Of a stretch of DNA of 9,888 nucleotides, positions 1 to 6,101 are shown in pieces. The stretch's first letter is position 1, and each line of letters starts with the position of its first letter. The notes below the pieces were generated by a model, which was given only the letters and a program-made list of their open reading frames with translations, had not been told where the DNA came from and searched no databases. Origin of the DNA: Bryobacterales bacterium (GTDB lineage: Bacteria > Acidobacteriota > Terriglobia > Bryobacterales > Bryobacteraceae). The translations under genes were made by a program, and so were the position numbers. The stretch covers positions 1-9,888 of the forward strand of contig JADYZL010000454.1 in NCBI GenBank assembly GCA_020853155.1, given 5' to 3'.

Positions 1-37
1 CGGCTCTCTGCGCTTCAATCTGATATGGTTTTCCCAT
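1..37 (-). CDS. N-terminus of an unidentified protein (partial, runs off left edge)
   Basis: Only the first 12 codons lie in the window. The minus strand reads ATG at 37-35 and encodes MGKPYQIEAQRA. A good ribosome-binding site (AAAAGGAG) sits 6-7 bases upstream, at about 44-51, which is the main support for a real start. It follows the toxin-antitoxin operon in the same direction, just after a terminator-like hairpin, so it may be a separate unit or a read-through partner. Its leader (AAAAGGAGAGCCGC then ATGGG) resembles that of the MGYEAKK gene upstream (AAAGGAGAACGCCGC then ATGGG), hinting at a duplicated start region. No function can be assigned from 12 residues. Confidence 0.4.
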   Translation of the reverse strand, partial: MGKPYQIEAQRA

Positions 38-60
38 AGCGGCTCTCCTTTTCTCGGCTA

Positions 61-95
61 AGAAAATCGCTCCCAGCCTACCAAGGCCAGGAGCG
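61..95 (-). terminator. Rho-independent terminator-like hairpin after the toxin-antitoxin operon
   Basis: CGCTCC (68-73) pairs with GGAGCG (90-95). Inside, GCCT (76-79) pairs with AGGC (84-87) around a 4-base loop, separated from the outer stem by a 2x2 internal loop. Read on the minus strand, the hairpin is followed directly by ATTTTCTT (67-60). GC-rich stem plus T-rich tail fits intrinsic termination of the minus-strand operon. The T tract is interrupted, so termination may be partial. Confidence 0.5.
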
Positions 96-190
96 GAGAG
101 TCGCTACTTTTCTACGGAATTACGGACATTCCCTGTTCTGGCTCTACGGCTCTGATAGGACCTAAACCTTTGCCACCTCGCTCAAAGGAT

Positions 191-448
191 TCAATTACTG
201 TTCCTGTCTCCCGCCACACTTCCCTCGAATCGCAGACATAACAGTGTTGAACAAGCTGTCTTGCGGGATGCTGCAAGAATTTGGCGGCAGTCGCAATGCT
301 GGTCGGCGAGAGCGGCGCGGATTTCGTGCTTCCAGTTCTCGCGGCGGATGCGGTTGGATTCCTTCTTGGCATCCCAGCGATAGCCCCAGTAAGCTCCATT
401 GCCGCGCTTGGGGCCGCAGTGTTCGGTCTTCTTGGCCTCGTAGCCCAT
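191..448 (-). CDS. small conserved hypothetical protein (MGYEAKK type), 85 residues
   Basis: The N-terminal ~45 residues (MGYEAKKTEHCGPKRGNG, then AYWG and a run of charged residues) resemble a short, very basic conserved protein that I recall from many environmental bacteria without a known function. It is soluble, with no signal peptide or membrane segment. The start is supported by AAAGGAG 10 bases upstream; that site overlaps the TGA of the toxin gene, so translation is probably coupled. The gap to the toxin is only 16 bases. The C-terminal ~38 residues (Cys-rich, with less GC-biased third codon positions) look less like coding sequence. Known relatives, as I recall them, end after about 50 residues. 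The tail could result from a frameshift into the neighbouring frame, which stays open to about 112. Confidence 0.6.
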   Translation of the reverse strand: MGYEAKKTEHCGPKRGNGAYWGYRWDAKKESNRIRRENWKHEIRAALADQHCDCRQILAASRKTACSTLLCLRFEGSVAGDRNSN

Positions 449-464
449 TGGCGGCGTTCTCCTT

Positions 465-716
465 TCAGCGGTAAGCGTCCTTGCGGTTCTGAACGCGGTT
501 GACGCGAACGGTGGCGGAATCGGGGTAGGAGAAGCGGACGCGCCAGTCGCCGCTGCGGAGGCGGTATTCGGGCGGATCGATGCCCTGAAGCTTCTTGATA
601 TTGCCGGTGTTGGTTTGAACGAGGCGCTGAATGGCGGCGGCGATGCGCAAGCGGGTGGCGCGGTCCAGTGCCGCCAGATCGGCCTTGGCCTGATCGGATA
701 GGACGAGCTTCCTCAC
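465..716 (-). CDS. RelE/ParE-superfamily toxin, 83 residues
   Basis: This is the toxin of a type II toxin-antitoxin pair, probably a ribosome-dependent mRNA endonuclease of the RelE type that cleaves translated mRNA unless bound by its antitoxin. Visible family features are the N-terminal helix region (VRKLVLSDQAKADLAALD), the strand block KKLQG, DPPEYRLRSGDWRVRF, and the C-terminal VNRVQNRKDAYR with the basic residues and Tyr expected near the active site. The start chosen is GTG at 716-714. It overlaps the antitoxin stop as GTGA, and the product has the usual 80-90 residues. A longer reading from 809 would run inside the antitoxin gene and has no family match. RelE and ParE folds cannot be told apart with certainty by eye. 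Confidence 0.85.
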   Translation of the reverse strand: MRKLVLSDQAKADLAALDRATRLRIAAAIQRLVQTNTGNIKKLQGIDPPEYRLRSGDWRVRFSYPDSATVRVNRVQNRKDAYR

Positions 717-1006
717 GAAGGATCCTTGTAGTTGATGACTTCCTCCATGGTGAGGCCGAGTTCGGTGACGGCCTGTTCGAAGGGAGTGCCCTGGTTGTGC
801 TGGAACCACTCGCGGGAGGCTTCGATGTCGCGGTGCTCTTGCTCGGTGACGGGTTCGTCGTCGATCTCTGCAGTGGCCAGGGCGCGGTCGAACGGATCGA
901 GCATGACTTCCAGAAGCCCGACGACGGCGGAAAGCTTTTCCGGGGCCAGGCGCTCGATCATGCCGTGGGCGTGCTGCTTCTGCTGTTGCGTGAGCTCGGT
1001 GTTCAT
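713..1006 (-). CDS. antitoxin-like protein paired with the RelE toxin, 97 residues
   Basis: This 97-residue acidic protein lies directly before the toxin and shares a 4-base overlap (GTGA) with it, the classic antitoxin position. The N-terminal segment (residues about 10-38, ERLAPEKLSAVVGLLEVML) is amphipathic helix, and the acidic middle (DDEPVTEQEHRDIEASREWF) resembles the toxin-wrapping tail of antitoxins adjacent to RelE genes in acidobacteria and cyanobacteria. I see no clear ribbon-helix-helix or HTH, so DNA binding may be supplied by the XRE protein encoded just upstream. The start is supported by GGAAGGA 5 bases upstream of ATG. The distance from the XRE stop is 20 bases. The role is inferred mainly from position and general resemblance. 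Confidence 0.75.
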   Translation of the reverse strand: MNTELTQQQKQHAHGMIERLAPEKLSAVVGLLEVMLDPFDRALATAEIDDEPVTEQEHRDIEASREWFQHNQGTPFEQAVTELGLTMEEVINYKDPS

Positions 1007-1026
1007 AGAGTCCTTCCTTCCGCCGT

Positions 1027-1383
1027 TTACAGTTCGGCCATCACGCGGCTGACCTTGGAGCGCTTGACCAGGCTGTCGAGCACGATCACCAGCGCCTTCT
1101 GATCTTCATCGGAAAGATGATCGACCTTCTGATAGAGCCGGTGCAACTCCGGGTTGTGAATACGGGCATCGGTGCCGTTCGAATCCCGGCGTCCAGCGAG
1201 TTCGTCGAGGGTGACATTGAGGATGTCGGCGATCTTGACAACAGTGGCAAACTGCGCGGTGGCGTCGCCGTTCTCCCAGCGGGTATAAACGCGCGGGCTG
1301 ACGACGAGGAGTTCGGCCACGCGGGTCTGAGTAATATTGCGGGCCGTGCGGAGATCACGGAGAGTCTGGGCAAAAGCCGACAT
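1027..1383 (-). CDS. XRE-family helix-turn-helix transcriptional regulator, 118 residues
   Basis: Residues about 5-65 form a Cro/C1-type HTH: FAQTLRDLRTARNITQTRVA, then a recognition segment (SPRVYTRWENGDA), and the closing helix (ATVVKIADILNVTLDELAG). Residues 66-118 form a helical tail (LHRLYQKVDHLSDEDQKALV) found in many small XRE regulators, probably for dimerisation. It is the first gene of a minus-strand operon with the antitoxin and toxin, so it likely controls that operon, including itself. An 11-base palindrome overlaps a TATACT element upstream. ATG at 1383 gives the normal N-terminus, but no good ribosome-binding site precedes it. It could act as a second antitoxin-like component or as an autonomous regulator. 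Confidence 0.88.
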   Translation of the reverse strand: MSAFAQTLRDLRTARNITQTRVAELLVVSPRVYTRWENGDATAQFATVVKIADILNVTLDELAGRRDSNGTDARIHNPELHRLYQKVDHLSDEDQKALVIVLDSLVKRSKVSRVMAEL

Positions 1384-1723
1384 AGGTCAAGGCCAAGAAA
1401 CAAGGAGTACGGTTACCATAGAGCCCCCTCGGGGACGTTGTGCGCGGCGAGTACACTACTGTCAGTATACGCTCGTACAAGATTGGCGGTTGATGCACTT
1501 TGCAACGGATCGCATTATCGCGGCGAGAATCCCGGAGGTTGAGATCGAGCGGCTGGCGAGGGGTTCGGGGTGGAGTTGAAGCGTCACGGGTTACGCTACC
1601 AAATGCCTCAACCGAGGGTCTTCGCTAAAGTCGATGGTGCTCATGTGAACCGGATGACGTCGAAGGGCTTCAGCAACGGCGATAGCGCGATCGGCTCTTG
1701 ACCGAACGTGAGCGGGGCGGAAT
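1384..1723. other. 340-base stretch without a convincing gene; holds the XRE operon control region
   Basis: The part nearest 1383 is the leader and probable promoter of the XRE operon. No long frame in the rest has a ribosome-binding site or a recognisable family. Two short coding-looking fragments are noted. On the plus strand, about 1493-1579 encodes MHFATDRIIAARIPEVEIER and then LARGSGWS before a stop, loosely like the start of an IS4-type transposase. On the minus strand, about 1700-1591 encodes a peptide ending TIDFSEDPRLRHLVA. Either may be a gene remnant; neither is supported well enough to call. No terminator with a T tract is seen after the transporter gene. Confidence 0.35.
1457..1469 (-). 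promoter_or_regulatory. putative XRE operator palindrome overlapping a -10 element
   Basis: TACTG-T-CAGTA is a perfect 11-base palindrome at 1457-1467. On the minus strand TATACT, 5 of 6 to the sigma-70 -10 consensus, occupies 1469-1464 and overlaps it. No good TTGACA-like element lies 16-18 bases upstream, so the promoter call is weak. Palindromes of this size are typical binding sites for small XRE dimers, and a site here could give autoregulation of the regulator-antitoxin-toxin operon. Confidence 0.35.
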
Positions 1724-2458
1724 TCAGAGCCGCGCCCCGACCAGCGAGCCGATTGCATAGGTGACGGCCATCGCCACAATCCCGCCGCCCGTGATTCGAG
1801 CCACGGCCCGCAGCTTGGGCGCTCCTCCGAGATGAGCGGAGACGGACCCGGTGATGACGAGCGCAAGAACCACGGCGACGGCAGTAACAGGAACCGCAAT
1901 CGCGCGGGGAGACAATAGGATGGTGGCCAGTGGGATGAGCCCGCCGGCAACGAATGCAATCATGGAAGCAATCCCAGCTTGCCAGGGGTTGCTGAGTTCG
2001 TTCGGGTCAAACCCCAGTTCGAGGCGTGCGTGGGCGCCAAGCGCGTCCCGTTCGGTCAACTGCACGGCCACCTGGTGGGCGAGCGCGAGATCAATCCCCT
2101 GCGCCTCAATCAATTCGGTGAGCTGTTTCAATTCGTACTCGGGGTCTTTGGCGATCTGCCTGCTTTCCGTGGCGAGCTCTGCACGTTGGGAGTCGCGCTG
2201 GCTGGAAACCGACACATACTCGCCGACCGCCATCGACAGGGCGCCCGCAATCACCGCGGCAATGCCGGCGGCCAGCAACGCGTGGTCGCTCACGGCCGCA
2301 CCGGCCACGCCCACCACCATGCCGGCGGTCGAGACGATGCCATCGTTTGCTCCCATCACTCCGGCGCGCAGCCGATTCAGACGGCTAGCGATTTCACCGC
2401 CCCGAGCGAGATCGGCGAGCGGCTGGTCCATTGGAGGGTCGGTCATGGAGGCGCTCAT
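1724..2458 (-). CDS. VIT1/CCC1-family (DUF125) iron/manganese transporter, 244 residues
   Basis: This integral inner-membrane protein of the vacuolar iron transporter family exports or sequesters Fe2+/Mn2+, probably by proton antiport. The family signatures are NRLRAGVMGANDGIVSTAGM at the first membrane segment and GALSMAVGEYVSVSSQRDSQ at the second. Between segments 2 and 3 is a Glu-rich helical loop (about ELATESRQIAKDPEYELKQL), the position of the cytosolic metal-binding domain. Three further hydrophobic segments follow, the last ending in AVTYAIGSLVGARL, for about five in total. ATG at 2458 (MSASMTDPP) is preferred: it has GGAG 12 bases upstream and lies downstream of the candidate promoter. 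An open frame extends to 2545 (MCIFMSVHTF) but without a ribosome-binding site. Substrate is inferred from the family. Confidence 0.92.
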   Translation of the reverse strand: MSASMTDPPMDQPLADLARGGEIASRLNRLRAGVMGANDGIVSTAGMVVGVAGAAVSDHALLAAGIAAVIAGALSMAVGEYVSVSSQRDSQRAELATESRQIAKDPEYELKQLTELIEAQGIDLALAHQVAVQLTERDALGAHARLELGFDPNELSNPWQAGIASMIAFVAGGLIPLATILLSPRAIAVPVTAVAVVLALVITGSVSAHLGGAPKLRAVARITGGGIVAMAVTYAIGSLVGARL

Positions 2459-2470
2459 TGCGGATAGATG

Positions 2471-2525
2471 CTCCACTCCTGAAGGCGGTGGCCGGCACTC
2501 AGCACCCGGCATCAGGAAGGTGTGG
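2471..2525 (-). promoter_or_regulatory. structured leader of the transporter mRNA that could mask its ribosome-binding site
   Basis: In the leader, bases 2473-2482 are complementary to 2512-2517 plus 2522-2525, giving 10 pairs with a 4-base bulge (2518-2521). Inside, GCCGG (2491-2495) pairs with CCGGC (2506-2510). The outer stem contains the AGGAG of the minus strand (2480-2476) next to the GGAG thought to serve the start at 2458. This could make translation conditional on folding. I do not recognise it as a known metal riboswitch. Confidence 0.25.
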
Positions 2526-2534
2526 ACGCTCATG

Positions 2535-2564
2535 AAGATACACACTGCCTGCGACTGGCGTCAA
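2535..2564 (-). promoter_or_regulatory. candidate promoter of the VIT1-like transporter gene
   Basis: On the minus strand TTGACG (2564-2559) is followed by an 18-base spacer and TATCTT (2540-2535), 5/6 and 4/6 matches to the sigma-70 boxes. Transcription would start near 2528, giving a leader of about 70 bases before the ATG at 2458 and ruling out the upstream start at 2545. It faces away from the receptor promoter in the same intergenic region. Confidence 0.45.
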
Positions 2565-2647
2565 GAAGGCGGCTGCCGAAGAGCTACATTGCCGCATTCG
2601 TGGATCGCTTCCGGGGGAGGCAGAATGCTGGCCGGCTTTCATTTACC

Positions 2648-2676
2648 TTGACAGGCAGAGCGGTCGTAGATATATT
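2648..2676 (+). promoter_or_regulatory. strong sigma-70-like promoter of the receptor operon
   Basis: TTGACA at 2648-2653 is a perfect -35 box. After exactly 17 bases, TATATT at 2671-2676 matches the -10 consensus at 5 of 6 positions. The predicted start is near 2683, giving a leader of about 70 bases before the receptor ATG. Such a near-consensus promoter should be strong when unrepressed. The last bases of its -10 overlap the palindromic operator described separately. Confidence 0.8.
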
Positions 2677-2696
2677 TTATTACTGAAATAAATAAC
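2675..2696 (+). promoter_or_regulatory. putative ROK-repressor operator at the receptor promoter
   Basis: TTTATT-ACTGA-AATAAA (2676-2692) is a perfect inverted repeat with 6-base arms around a 5-base centre. Bases 2675-2691 match 7509-7525, upstream of the ROK gene, at 16 of 17 positions, and both copies are followed by (A)TAAC. The AT-rich arms ending in AAATAA resemble the operators I recall for NagC/Mlc-type ROK repressors. It covers the end of the -10 box and the predicted transcription start, so bound protein would block RNA polymerase. Confidence 0.65.
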
Positions 2697-2753
2697 TCGT
2701 AAGGCCGATTGGCGCTTCCCTTGCCAAGCCGGCCAAGGATTCAAGGAGTCGAA

Positions 2754-5700
2754 ATGAGCCGACGTTTCTCTTCCCTCTTACCGCTCATCGGGGGGTTGTT
2801 ATTTATTCTGCTCCCCGCAACACAAGCACAATCCATCCAGGGCAGCATTCTCGGCAGCGTCCGGGACCCTTCCGGGGCGGCTGTACCTGGCGCATCCGTC
2901 ACGCTGACGAATGAAGGCACGAACGATCTGCGGACCCAATCAACCGACGCTGCCGGCGACTATCGCTTCGCCGGCATTCTACCGGGCGCTTATCGCGTGT
3001 CGGTCGAAGCAGCCGGGTTCCAAATGTACGTTCAAAGGGGCATCAACCTCGATTCCAGCCAGATCCGGCGTATTGACGCCGAGATGCGGGTGGGTGACAT
3101 CGCGACGGCGATCACCGTCGAGGGCGGGGCGATTTCACAGGTGGAAACGGAGACGGCCACGCTCTCCAACGTCAAGGAGGCACGCGATTTCGGACAATTG
3201 CCGCTGAGCCCGATGGGGCGCGGCTGGAACAACATCGCCATCGCCGTTGCCGGGGTACAGTCGCAGAGCGGATTCCAGGTGAACGGCGCGCGCGACACGG
3301 CGAACAACTTCACGGCGGACGGCGTATCGGTGAACGACATCGTCAGCAGCCGCCAGACCGCTAACGGTTTTGTCGGCGACGTCGACACGATCGCCGAGTT
3401 GAAGGTGATGACCGCGAACAACTCCGCCGAATTCGCGCAGGTAGCGCAGTTCTCGGCGGTAACCAAGTCCGGTGAAAACAGAGAGCACGGCAGCATTTAT
3501 TGGGGCAATTACAACTCCGCACTTTCGGCACGAAAGTGGCAGGACCGAAGCGGGCCGTCGTTCGAGAACTTCAACATGTTCTCCGTTACCAACGGCGGAC
3601 CGGTTTTTATCCCGAAGCTGTACGACGGGCGCAACAAGACCTTCTATTTCTTCTCCTATGGCGGTGGACGTTATCGCACCGGCGCCCGCACGGAGACCTC
3701 CATCCCGCCGATGGCGTTCCGGCAAGGGGACTTCTCCTCATTGCTGCCGGACATTCGCATTGTGGACCCGCTGAGTGGCGTTCCGTTCATCAACAACCAG
3801 ATTCCGCAGAACCGCATCAGCCCGGTTACCGCGGCGGTGCAAAGCATCAGCTACCCAGCTCCCAATATGCCCGGCCAGGGCGATCTGGGACTCATCAATA
3901 ACTACTACGCCGACCCCGGCGGACAGTACGACGGGGATAACCTCTCCGTACGTATCGATCAGAAACTCAGCGAACGCAACAACCTGTTCGTGCGCACGGG
4001 TTTCACCATCAACAACAAGGACACGTGGATGGGGCCGCTGAATAACGGCTACGGCGACGGCTGGTGGGGCAACCATCCGGCACGGAACGTGACGATCTCC
4101 GATACTCATACATTTACGCCAACCATCGTCAACGAGGCCAAACTTGGCTTCAGCCGCGATTACGCCTTCTGGTTCGCTCCGAATTGGGGGGAGGATGTGC
4201 AACTCGGTATTCAAGGTATCGCGAACCCGGCCCACGACCCAGCCATCTCCGGCATGCCGGACTTCGGCTTTGACGGGAGCAACTGGTTCCAGGGCACCGG
4301 CACATGGGCCAACGGAGATTCCCAGGCGCAGAATACCTACCAATTCATCGACAATCTATCCTGGTTTCGCGGCCGTCACAACATCAAGTTCGGCATGGAT
4401 TTCCGCCTCTACCAGATCAACGACCAATCAAAGCCGCAGAACATGCGTGGGCAATTCTCGTTTGACGACCGTCTGAGCGGATTCAACTACGCAAACTTCT
4501 TGCTGGGCATGCCGTCGGGCGCATCCCTCGCGATCCCCCGTCCGAACGCTTATGTGCGCAGCGCGCAGCAAGGCTACTACGTTCAGGATGAGTTCAAGCT
4601 GAGCCAGCGGCTCACGTTGACCTTCGGCTTGCGCTACGAATACCAGCGCCCCTGGAAGGAAAAGTTCAACCGGATGTTCAATTTTGACGCTGCCAGCGGC
4701 AGCCTCATTACGGCCGGCAGCTCCATGCCCACGGATCTTGTGCCATCGGTTGCCGAGACGCTCCCGATCAAGACCGCCGCGCAAGCGGGCTTCCCGATCG
4801 GCGGCCTGACCCGTCCGGACCGGAACAATTTCAGCCCGCGAATGGGTCTTGCATTCCGTCCGTTCGGCGATGACCAAACCGTGGTTCGCGCCGGTTACGG
4901 ATGGTATACCTCGATGATGCCCGGCCTGCTCGCGCTGAGCGCGACGGGAGGCCCATGGCAATCCACGCAGTATTTCCGGATCCTGAATAACGAACCGTCC
5001 ATTCGCTTTCCCGCGCCGTTCGCCGGTACGGCGGATTACGCAGGCATGGATAGCACCCAAGGGGTTAACCCGACGTTCCCGCAGGAACGGACGCAACAGT
5101 GGAACGTTTCCGTGGGGAGGCAGATCTGGAAGACCGCGATCGATGTCGCTTACATCGGCACAAAAGCGGACCACCTGCCTTTCAACCAGGATCTGAACCT
5201 GCCTTATCCGAGCACGGCGCCGTTCGATTGGGACAGCCGGCCATACTCCCGATTCTCGAGTGTCCGCATGATCCAAAACGGCAGTTCCTCGGTGTATCAC
5301 GGCATGACGATTCAGGCCGACCGGCGCATGGCGATGGGCTTCAAGTTCAACGTGAACTACACGCTGGCGAAAGCGTTGACGAACGGCGATCTCAACTCTT
5401 ACAACGCCGGCTTCACTCAGAACCAATGGAACACGCGGCTTGAGCGCTCGGACGATCTCAACATCCGCCGCCAGACGCTGATCTTCAACTACATATACGA
5501 ACTTCCGTTTGGCAAGGGAAAACCCGTTCTGGCCGACGCTCGCGGCGTGCTCAACCATTTGGTCTCGGGCTGGCAAGCCGCGGGCATCACATCAATGCTG
5601 ACCGGCGCACGCCTCAGCCCTTCGTTCAGCGGAGAGGATCCCGCCAACACAGACCAATGGAGCGGCAGGCCCGATCGCATCGGCGACGGCAATCTTGACG

Positions 5701-6032
5701 CCGGCGAGATGCGAGGAAATATTCAGAGCCGCCGGCCTATCTTCGACAAGTCCGCTTTCGTGACGCCCGTGACGGGACGCGGCTATTACGGCAATTCCGC
5801 GCGGGGCATTCTCACCGGTCCGGGAACGGTATTGTGGAACATGGTTCTATCCAAATCGTTCGCATTACCGTGGGAGGGAACGCGGCTGCAATTCCGCAGC
5901 GAACTGTTCAATGCCTTCAACCATGCGAATTTCCGGGCGCCAAGCACCAATATCACCAGTTCCGGTTTTGGACTTGTAACCGGAGCCGGAGCCGCCCGCA
6001 GAATCCTATTCGGTCTGCGGCTGGAATTCTAA
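2754..6032 (+). CDS. Oar-like TonB-dependent outer-membrane receptor with carboxypeptidase-regulatory-like domain, 1092 residues
   Basis: This is a large outer-membrane beta-barrel of the type expanded in Solibacter-like acidobacteria, probably importing oligosaccharides into the periplasm. Residues 1-25 are a signal peptide (MSRRF, a hydrophobic run LLPLIGGLLFILL, then ATQA before QSIQG). Residues about 28-110 are a carboxypeptidase-regulatory-like beta-sandwich (GSVRDPSGAAVPGASVTLTN, DYRFAGILPGAYRVSVEAAG). Residues about 115-235 resemble a plug (FQVNGARDTANNFTADGVSV). The remainder is barrel, rich in aromatic, Asn and Gly residues, ending ILFGLRLEF with the terminal Phe typical of outer-membrane proteins. 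ATG at 2754 has AAGGAG 5 bases upstream and puts the signal peptide first; a TTG start at 2709 is less likely. There is no obvious TonB box or SusD partner. It is first in a likely operon with the oxidoreductase. Substrate is unknown. Confidence 0.93.
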   Translation: MSRRFSSLLPLIGGLLFILLPATQAQSIQGSILGSVRDPSGAAVPGASVTLTNEGTNDLRTQSTDAAGDYRFAGILPGAYRVSVEAAGFQMYVQRGINLDSSQIRRIDAEMRVGDIATAITVEGGAISQVETETATLSNVKEARDFGQLPLSPMGRGWNNIAIAVAGVQSQSGFQVNGARDTANNFTADGVSVNDIVSSRQTANGFVGDVDTIAELKVMTANNSAEFAQVAQFSAVTKSGENREHGSIYWGNYNSALSARKWQDRSGPSFENFNMFSVTNGGPVFIPKLYDGRNKTFYFFSYGGGRYRTGARTETSIPPMAFRQGDFSSLLPDIRIVDPLSGVPFINNQIPQNRISPVTAAVQSISYPAPNMPGQGDLGLINNYYADPGGQYDGDNLSVRIDQKLSERNNLFVRTGFTINNKDTWMGPLNNGYGDGWWGNHPARNVTISDTHTFTPTIVNEAKLGFSRDYAFWFAPNWGEDVQLGIQGIANPAHDPAISGMPDFGFDGSNWFQGTGTWANGDSQAQNTYQFIDNLSWFRGRHNIKFGMDFRLYQINDQSKPQNMRGQFSFDDRLSGFNYANFLLGMPSGASLAIPRPNAYVRSAQQGYYVQDEFKLSQRLTLTFGLRYEYQRPWKEKFNRMFNFDAASGSLITAGSSMPTDLVPSVAETLPIKTAAQAGFPIGGLTRPDRNNFSPRMGLAFRPFGDDQTVVRAGYGWYTSMMPGLLALSATGGPWQSTQYFRILNNEPSIRFPAPFAGTADYAGMDSTQGVNPTFPQERTQQWNVSVGRQIWKTAIDVAYIGTKADHLPFNQDLNLPYPSTAPFDWDSRPYSRFSSVRMIQNGSSSVYHGMTIQADRRMAMGFKFNVNYTLAKALTNGDLNSYNAGFTQNQWNTRLERSDDLNIRRQTLIFNYIYELPFGKGKPVLADARGVLNHLVSGWQAAGITSMLTGARLSPSFSGEDPANTDQWSGRPDRIGDGNLDAGEMRGNIQSRRPIFDKSAFVTPVTGRGYYGNSARGILTGPGTVLWNMVLSKSFALPWEGTRLQFRSELFNAFNHANFRAPSTNITSSGFGLVTGAGAARRILFGLRLEF

Positions 6033-6044
6033 CCACAACCCTGA

Positions 6045-6082
6045 TGTACGCGCCCGTTCGCCCGGGCGGATGGGCGCGTACA
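6045..6082. other. 17-bp intergenic stem-loop between receptor and oxidoreductase genes
   Basis: TGTACGCGCCC (6045-6055) pairs perfectly with GGGCGCGTACA (6072-6082). The inner bases continue the helix to a CCGG loop (6062-6065), with two G-U wobbles, for 17 bp in total. It begins 13 bases after the receptor stop and ends 19 bases before the next start. Neither strand has a T tract after it, so it is not a classic intrinsic terminator. It may protect the 3' end of the receptor message and set a lower level for the downstream gene. It could also be one copy of a dispersed repeat. Confidence 0.7.
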
Positions 6083-6101
6083 AATTGCAAAGGCGGGTAT
6101 T

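Noticed and set aside
668..1102. Plus-strand frames across the antitoxin and XRE genes
   Set aside because: They are shadows of minus-strand genes whose motifs and start sites are good.
1493..1579. Possible N-terminal remnant of an IS4-type transposase
   Set aside because: Only about 28 residues loosely resemble the family start; there is no downstream homology, inverted repeat or target duplication nearby.
1591..1700. Minus-strand peptide ending TIDFSEDPRLRHLVA as a gene fragment
   Set aside because: It reads like protein but has no start, no ribosome-binding site and no recognised family.
2459..2545. ATG at 2545 as the start of the transporter
   Set aside because: It has no ribosome-binding site, lies upstream of the predicted transcription start, and adds 29 residues not typical of the family.
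1851..2651. 266-residue plus-strand frame opposite the VIT1-like transporter
   Set aside because: The minus-strand frame carries clear family motifs; the plus reading is low-complexity Ala/Ser/Arg with no start signal.
2709..2753. TTG start adding 15 residues to the receptor
   Set aside because: The extension would bury the signal peptide behind a Pro/Arg-rich segment, whereas ATG at 2754 has AAGGAG at ideal spacing.
4428..5576. 382-residue open frame on the minus strand inside the receptor gene
   Set aside because: It lies wholly opposite a well-supported coding region, has no ribosome-binding site, and shows no recognisable domain; long antisense frames are common in GC-rich genes.
6045..6082. 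Calling the intergenic hairpin an intrinsic terminator
   Set aside because: Neither side has a T tract, and the downstream gene has no visible promoter of its own.
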